This document shows, piece after piece, positions 59,351 through 64,000 of a stretch of DNA of 64,000 nucleotides (positions are counted from its first letter, which is position 1; the number at the start of each line of letters is the position of its first letter). Source of the DNA: Glaciimonas sp. (GTDB lineage: Bacteria; Pseudomonadota; Gammaproteobacteria; Burkholderiales; Burkholderiaceae_D); NCBI GenBank assembly GCA_012927625.1, contig JABBOV010000021.1, positions 1 to 64,000 on the forward strand, read 5' to 3'. Under the pieces are notes generated by a model. That model did no database searches. It saw only the letters and a program-made list of their open reading frames with translations, and had not been told where the DNA came from. A program made the position numbers and the translations under genes.

Positions 59351-59477
59351 TAGTTCTTTATATAGGAATTATGTATTTTAATGAATTTTCGCACATCGTA
59401 ACAGATGACTTTGAAAAAACGTTGCAGTATGGATGTTCTGGTGCACACCCCCATCAATTCAATTACACGAGGTCGAC

Positions 59478-60695
59478 ATGAGCGCACAACCTAACAATAA
59501 GCAATTATTTATCAGCAACTTGAGCGAGAAACTCGAGGCCTTGCGCGAACAAGGTTTGTACAAGCAAGAGCGTGTGCTGGCATCGCGCCAGGGCGCAGAA
59601 GTGCTGTGCGACGATGGCCGCAGCCTGATTAATCTATGCGCCAACAATTATCTGGGCTTGTCGGGCGACGAAGACACGGTGCAAGCTGCCATCAAAGCTA
59701 CCGAACAATACGGCTACGGCCTGTCGTCGGTGCGTTTCATCTGCGGCACGCAAACTGTCCACAAGCAACTGGAACGCGCGTTGTCGGATTTTCTCGGGAT
59801 GGAAGACACGATTTTGTATGCGGCGGCCTTCGATGCCAATGGCGGCGTGTTCGAACCGCTGTTCGATGAGCAGGATGCAATCATCTCGGACGCGCTGAAT
59901 CACGCCTCCATCATCGACGGCATCCGGCTGTGCAAGGCGGCGCGTTACCGCTACCAGCACAACGACATGGCGGACCTGGAGCTGCAATTGCAGGCCGCCG
60001 CCGCAACCGGCAAGCGCCACACATTGATTGCGACCGACGGCGTGTTTTCGATGGATGGCACGATTGCGCAGCTCGACAAGATTTGCGATCTGGCCGACCG
60101 TTATGGCGCACTGGTGATGATCGACGAATGCCACGCCTCCGGCTTCATGGGCGCGACCGGACGCGGCACGCATGAGCATCACGGCGTAATGGGGCGCGTC
60201 GATATTATTACGGGCACGCTGGGCAAAGCCTTGGGCGGTGCGATGGGCGGTTTCACCGCAGCCAAGCGCGAAGTGATCGAGACCCTGCGCCAGAAATCGC
60301 GCCCGTATCTGTTTTCTAATACGCTGGCACCTTCGATTGCCGGCGCTTCGCTATCGGTATTGCAGCGCCTTTCAGTCTCGACGGAACTCCGCGACCGCTT
60401 ACATGCCAATACCGGCTATTTCCGGCGCGAAATCGCCGCCTTGGGTTTCACCATCAAACCCGGCACCCATCCTGTGGTGCCGGTGATGCTGTTCGACGCC
60501 AAGGTGGCGCAACAGTTTGCGCAGCGCCTGTATGAACTCGGCATATTGGTGACCGGATTTTTTTACCCGGTGGTGCCGATGGGGCAGGCCAGAGTGCGAG
60601 TGCAATTGTCGGCAGCCCATAGCACCGAACAGTTGGACGTGGCGCTGGCCGCTTTTGCGCAGGCCGGGCGCGAGCTTGGTTTGCTGAATCAATAA
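59478..60695 (+). CDS. kbl: 2-amino-3-ketobutyrate CoA ligase (glycine C-acetyltransferase)
   Basis: 405 residues, PLP-dependent alpha-oxoamine synthase fold. It splits 2-amino-3-ketobutyrate with CoA into glycine and acetyl-CoA. Seen: [43 protein letters not shown] and the PLP lysine Lys250 in [18 protein letters not shown] 59478 has ACGAGG upstream. It is 11 bp before tdh and surely co-transcribed. Confidence 0.96.
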   Translation: MSAQPNNKQLFISNLSEKLEALREQGLYKQERVLASRQGAEVLCDDGRSLINLCANNYLGLSGDEDTVQAAIKATEQYGYGLSSVRFICGTQTVHKQLERALSDFLGMEDTILYAAAFDANGGVFEPLFDEQDAIISDALNHASIIDGIRLCKAARYRYQHNDMADLELQLQAAAATGKRHTLIATDGVFSMDGTIAQLDKICDLADRYGALVMIDECHASGFMGATGRGTHEHHGVMGRVDIITGTLGKALGGAMGGFTAAKREVIETLRQKSRPYLFSNTLAPSIAGASLSVLQRLSVSTELRDRLHANTGYFRREIAALGFTIKPGTHPVVPVMLFDAKVAQQFAQRLYELGILVTGFFYPVVPMGQARVRVQLSAAHSTEQLDVALAAFAQAGRELGLLNQ

Positions 60696-60706
60696 GGAAT
60701 ACGGTA

Positions 60707-61684
60707 ATGGAACAAATTTTAGTTATTGGCGCCAACGGACAAATCGGCAGCGAACTGGTGCTGGCGCTGTCGGCGCAGCACGGCGCAGAGCATGTGATTG
60801 CATCCGACATCGGCGGCAATCTGCATGGCGCGGCGCAATATGAACAGCTCGACGTGCTGGATGCAGCGCGCATGGCGCAATTGATCGAACGCCATCACAT
60901 CACGCAGGTGTACCAACTAGCCGCATTGCTGTCCGTCACCGGCGAGCAAGCTCCTTTGCGCGCCTGGAGTCTGAATATGGACGGCTTGCTGAATATTCTG
61001 GAAATCGCCCGAAAACGCGACCAGGCCGGCACGCCGTTGCGGGTATTCTGGCCGTCTTCAATTGCCGCCTTCGGCCCGAGTACGCCCGCCGTAGCTACGC
61101 CGCAAACCACGATCATGGATCCGACCACCATTTACGGCATCAGCAAGCTGGCCGGTGAACGCCTGTGCGAATATTATTTCCATAAATTCGGCGTCGATGT
61201 GCGCAGCATCCGCTATCCCGGCATCATCAGCTACAAGTCGCCGCCCGGCGGCGGCACCACCGATTACGCGATTGCCATCTTCCATGCAGCGTTGCAAGGC
61301 GATTGTTATCAGTGCTACCTCGGCCCCGACACCACCTTGCCGATGATCTACATGTCCGATGCGATCCGCGCCACCACCCTGTTGATGGACGCGCCCGCCG
61401 CGCAAATCCGGGTGCGCTCTTCCTACAATGTGGCTGGAGTGAGCTTCAACCCGCAGCAATTGGCGCAAGCGATTCAACGCGTATTGCCGCAATTCGAGAT
61501 ACGTTATGCGCCGGATGAACGCCAGGCGATTGCCGCCAGCTGGCCGCAAAGTTTGGACGACATCCAGGCCTGCGCCGATTGGGGCTGGCAAGCGCAGGTC
61601 GGTCTGGAGCAGATGGTGGACGATATGCTGAAAAACATTGCACCGCTACAAACTAAACCTCTGAAATTAGAACGGCTTTTGTAG
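60707..61684 (+). CDS. tdh: L-threonine 3-dehydrogenase, SDR (epimerase-like) type
   Basis: 325 residues. An extended SDR fold rather than the zinc alcohol-dehydrogenase fold of E. coli Tdh: ILVIGANGQIGSELVLAL, VYQLAALLSVTGEQAPLRAW, FWPSSIAAFGP, catalytic Y-x3-K in TTIYGISKLAGERLCEYY, and RSIRYPGIISYKSPPGGGTTDY. It oxidises threonine to 2-amino-3-ketobutyrate, the substrate of kbl. The stop codon TAG (61682-61684) is inside the GTAG of a REP-like element. Confidence 0.93.
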   Translation: MEQILVIGANGQIGSELVLALSAQHGAEHVIASDIGGNLHGAAQYEQLDVLDAARMAQLIERHHITQVYQLAALLSVTGEQAPLRAWSLNMDGLLNILEIARKRDQAGTPLRVFWPSSIAAFGPSTPAVATPQTTIMDPTTIYGISKLAGERLCEYYFHKFGVDVRSIRYPGIISYKSPPGGGTTDYAIAIFHAALQGDCYQCYLGPDTTLPMIYMSDAIRATTLLMDAPAAQIRVRSSYNVAGVSFNPQQLAQAIQRVLPQFEIRYAPDERQAIAASWPQSLDDIQACADWGWQAQVGLEQMVDDMLKNIAPLQTKPLKLERLL

Positions 61685-61762
61685 GTCGGGTTAGCGGCTT
61701 CATCGCGTAACCCGACATTTGCGGCTGGGAATGTCGGATTACACACTTGCTAACCCGACTAC
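61681..61762. repeat. Inverted pair of REP-like elements overlapping the tdh stop
   Basis: GTAGGTCGGGTTAGC at the left and GCTAACCCGACTAC at the right, with further internal pairing (GTAACCCGACATT / AATGTCGGATTAC). The GTAG of the left unit contains the TAG stop codon of tdh. Between tdh and sdaA. Confidence 0.75.
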
Positions 61763-61818
61763 GGTGCTGGAATTTTCAGGTTTTTAATCTTCAAAATTAA
61801 AATACAAAAGAGATAACC

Positions 61819-63222
61819 ATGGACATGCGGGTATTCGAGCTTTTTAAAATCGGCATCGGTCCCTCCAGTTCGCATACGGTTGGGCCGATGCTGGCGGCAC
61901 GTCGTTTCCTGATGGAATGTCCAGACCTGGAACAGGCGGTGCAGGTGCAAGTGGCGCTGTATGGTTCGCTGGCCTTGACCGGCGTCGGGCATGCGACCGA
62001 TAGCGCGGTGCTGCTCGGCTTGATGGGTGAAACGCCGCAGGATATCGCGCCGGAATCAGTCGTCGACAAGCTGGCGGCGATCAAGAGTAGCGGCCAGATC
62101 AGATTGCTCGGCCGATATCCAGTTGCCTTCGATGCGGCGCGTGATCTGCTGTGGTGCAAGAAAGAAAATTTGCCGGCGCATCCAAACGGCATGCGCTTTA
62201 GCCTGACCCGCAAGGACGACAGCACGACCGAAGCGGTGTTTTATTCGGTTGGCGGCGGTTTTATTTGTAGCGCCGAAGAAATGAATGCCGCCAAAGCGCC
62301 AGTCGCAAATACCTTGCCCTATCCGTTCGACACCATGGCAGATTTATTGCAGCACGGGCGCGACAGCGGCTTGGGCATTGTCGCCATGATGCGCGCCAAC
62401 GAACAGGTACATTGCAGCGCGCAAGAACTTGATGCTGGGCTAAACCGGATTTGGGACGTGATGCATGAATGCATTGCCAGCGGGCTGCTTGCCAAAGGCG
62501 AATTGCCCGGCGGCCTGCACGTCAAGCGCCGTGCGGCGGCGTTGTGGCAGGCGGCGCAAGAACCGGTCGATGTGTTGTTGCGTGATAGGTTATTACACGA
62601 TACTTTGCCGCACGATGCGCTGCACCGGGTCAGCCTGTATGCGATGGCGGTAAATGAACAAAACGCCACCGGCGGCCGCGTCGTTACCGCGCCCACCAAC
62701 GGCGCAGCCGGCATTATCCCTGCCGTGTTGCGCTATTACACCGAAGATTGCCATCCTAGCGACCCGATCAGCGGGGTGCGCGCTTTCCTGCTGGCGGCTG
62801 CTGCAATCGGCATGCTGTGCAAACGCAATGCCTCGATTTCCGGTGCGGAAGTCGGTTGCCAGGGCGAAGTCGGCGTAGCCTGCGCGATGGCTGCCGCCGG
62901 TTTGGTCGCCGCACTCGGCGGCAGCAATGCGCAGATCGAAAATGCTGCTGAAATCGGCATCGAACATCACCTCGGCCTGACCTGCGACCCGATCGGCGGC
63001 TTGGTGCAAATCCCGTGCATTGAGCGCAACGGGCTGGGTGCAGTCAAAGCGATCACGGCTGCCTCGCTGGCGCTGAAAGGCGACGGCACCCATTACGTCA
63101 GCCTGGATCAAGTTATTGAGACCATGCGCCAAACCGGTGCCGACATGAAAGCCAAGTACAAGGAAACCTCGCTCGGCGGCTTGGCGGTGCATGTGGTGAC
63201 GGTCAATCATGCTGCTTGCTAG
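61819..63222 (+). CDS. sdaA: L-serine ammonia-lyase
   Basis: 467 residues, fused beta and alpha domains of the iron-sulfur type. It converts serine to pyruvate and ammonia. Seen: FELFKIGIGPSSSHTVGPMLAARRF at the start and cysteines in MLCKRNASISGAEVGCQGEVG and LTCDPIGGLVQIPCIERNG, as expected for a 4Fe-4S cluster. It follows kbl-tdh, so glycine (via serine) and serine can be used as carbon source. The TAG stop (63220-63222) is the terminal TA(G) of a 62-bp repeat. Confidence 0.95.
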   Translation: MDMRVFELFKIGIGPSSSHTVGPMLAARRFLMECPDLEQAVQVQVALYGSLALTGVGHATDSAVLLGLMGETPQDIAPESVVDKLAAIKSSGQIRLLGRYPVAFDAARDLLWCKKENLPAHPNGMRFSLTRKDDSTTEAVFYSVGGGFICSAEEMNAAKAPVANTLPYPFDTMADLLQHGRDSGLGIVAMMRANEQVHCSAQELDAGLNRIWDVMHECIASGLLAKGELPGGLHVKRRAAALWQAAQEPVDVLLRDRLLHDTLPHDALHRVSLYAMAVNEQNATGGRVVTAPTNGAAGIIPAVLRYYTEDCHPSDPISGVRAFLLAAAAIGMLCKRNASISGAEVGCQGEVGVACAMAAAGLVAALGGSNAQIENAAEIGIEHHLGLTCDPIGGLVQIPCIERNGLGAVKAITAASLALKGDGTHYVSLDQVIETMRQTGADMKAKYKETSLGGLAVHVVTVNHAAC

Positions 63223-63281
63223 GGGAGTACCATTATATTCACCTTGTTCGCCGCATTATTTTAATGTTACTTGAAAAATAC
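63220..63281 (-). repeat. 62-bp intergenic repeat, copy 11 (provides the sdaA stop)
   Basis: Minus strand: GTATTTTTCAAGTAAC, ATGCGG at 26-31, GGTACTCCCCTA at the end. The end of the element is exactly the sdaA stop codon. It is in the sdaA-thrC gap, opposite to both genes. Confidence 0.8.
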
Positions 63282-63500
63282 ATAAATGGGTATATCTGCA
63301 ATCGCTATAAAAATGCGTCATGTAAGTAATACTTAAAGCAGGATAGTTATCCGTTTTTTTCGCATTGCCCGCAGCAGCAGGGTCACAGCTATAATAGTTG
63401 CCGACACTCCATAACCAACTTTCAGCGCTCGCCCGGCACCAGACTGCATCAGTTTGCGTGATTTTGGCACCGTGCAGCCACCACCACACCGCCCACACTT

Positions 63501-64000
63501 ATGCAATACGTTTCTACTCGCTCCGGCACTGTTCATTCCTCTGCCTCGCAATCCTTTTCCGAGATTCTGTTGGGTGGCCTGGCGCCTGATGGCGGCCTGT
63601 ATTTGCCGGCCGAATATCCGCAGGTCACAGGCGAGGAATTGAGTGCCTGGCGCAAACTGTCTTACGCCGATCTGGCGTTCGAGATCTTGAAAAAATTCGC
63701 CACCGACATTCCCGCCGCCGATCTCAAGGCCATCACGCGCAAGACCTACACTGCCGCTGTTTACCGCAATGCACGCGCAGGCGATGACGCCAGCCAGATC
63801 ACGCCGCTGCATGTGCTGGATGAACAACTCGGCCGTGGCGGTGGCAAGACGCTGATGCTGCAAGCGCTGTCGAACGGCCCGACACTGGCTTTCAAGGATA
63901 TGGCGATGCAGTTGCTGGGCAACTTGTTCGAATACACGTTATCCAAAAATAATGCCGAACTGAACATCTTCGGCGCGACTTCCGGCGACACCGGCAGCGC
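63501..64000 (+). CDS. thrC: Threonine synthase, 5' part (cut by window end)
   Basis: 166 codons are visible. It makes threonine from O-phosphohomoserine. N-terminus MQYVSTRSGTVHSSASQSFSEILLGGLAPDGGLYLP; the PLP-binding lysine in PTLAFKDMAMQLLG; FGATSGDTGSA at the edge. Start ATG 63501. The frame is open to 64000. In many betaproteobacteria the preceding gene is homoserine dehydrogenase; here it is sdaA. Confidence 0.94.
   Translation, partial: MQYVSTRSGTVHSSASQSFSEILLGGLAPDGGLYLPAEYPQVTGEELSAWRKLSYADLAFEILKKFATDIPAADLKAITRKTYTAAVYRNARAGDDASQITPLHVLDEQLGRGGGKTLMLQALSNGPTLAFKDMAMQLLGNLFEYTLSKNNAELNIFGATSGDTGS

Noticed and set aside
59339-59477. Possible glycine riboswitch before kbl
   Set aside because: The region is AT-rich and short, with no tandem GG-rich aptamer pattern; a protein regulator next door is the better explanation.

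Overview
The window looks like a chromosomal stretch of a betaproteobacterium in the order Burkholderiales, most like the Oxalobacteraceae (Herminiimonas/Collimonas/Janthinobacterium type). This rests on gene order and protein flavour: mfd divergent from ispD-ispF, smc-zipA-ligA, dapC-dapD-dapE-prmB, map-glnD, an E. coli-type OmpR/EnvZ pair, and a base composition that looks mid-50s % GC by eye. No rRNA, tRNA, insertion sequence with a transposase, CRISPR array or prophage was seen.

Layout. (1) 1-5.0 kb is a scarred accessory region. A vgrG (type VI secretion spike) pseudogene is split in two by a 3.8 kb block carrying an Ada-AlkA fusion, ogt and an EamA transporter, with a truncated phosphomannomutase gene at one end and a truncated DUF1345 gene at the other. 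(2) 5-12.9 kb holds rimO, a cystathionine beta-lyase-like gene and the minus-strand run mfd-serB-DUF4870. (3) 13.1-17.3 kb is an accessory block wedged between mfd and ispD: a His-rich exported peptide, a truncated TPR protein, a spermidine-synthase-like protein, an SDR, and the coupled trio lipocalin-TIGR02450-DUF2256. (4) 17.4-22.6 kb carries ispD, ispF, DUF4404, an encapsulated-ferritin-like protein with no encapsulin gene, ompR-envZ and arfB. (5) 22.6-31.6 kb is mostly transport and signalling: a CaiB transferase, an AraC/EamA divergent pair, a periplasmic binding protein next to a CHASE-GGDEF diguanylate cyclase, and an amino-acid ABC binding protein and permease without an ATPase. (6) 31.6-39.6 kb (minus strand) is the lysine/diaminopimelate run dapC-dapD-pilU-arsC-like-dapE-prmB followed by an ABC-F ATPase. 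(7) 39.8-48.1 kb is smc-zipA-ligA-galU-def. (8) 48.2-52.4 kb (minus) is rluF-like, glnD and map. (9) 52.8-64 kb carries a P-type ATPase, serA, an acetyl-CoA hydrolase/CoA transferase, and a serine/threonine/glycine group (XRE-cupin regulator, kbl, SDR-type tdh, sdaA, thrC) in which threonine can be turned into glycine plus acetyl-CoA, and serine into pyruvate.

The most striking non-coding signal is an interspersed intergenic repeat of essentially fixed length (62 bp). I find eleven copies in 64 kb, on both strands, always outside intact genes. They share GTATTTTTAA at one end, ATGCGG in the middle and ATACTCCCTA at the other end. One copy supplies the stop codon of sdaA, and four copies sit 10-31 bp before a start codon or a gene remnant. 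A second, unrelated class of hairpins bounded by GTAG/CTAC (REP-like) occurs at five places. Several disrupted loci (vgrG, the ABC operon lacking its ATPase, the map upstream region) have one of these repeats at the break.
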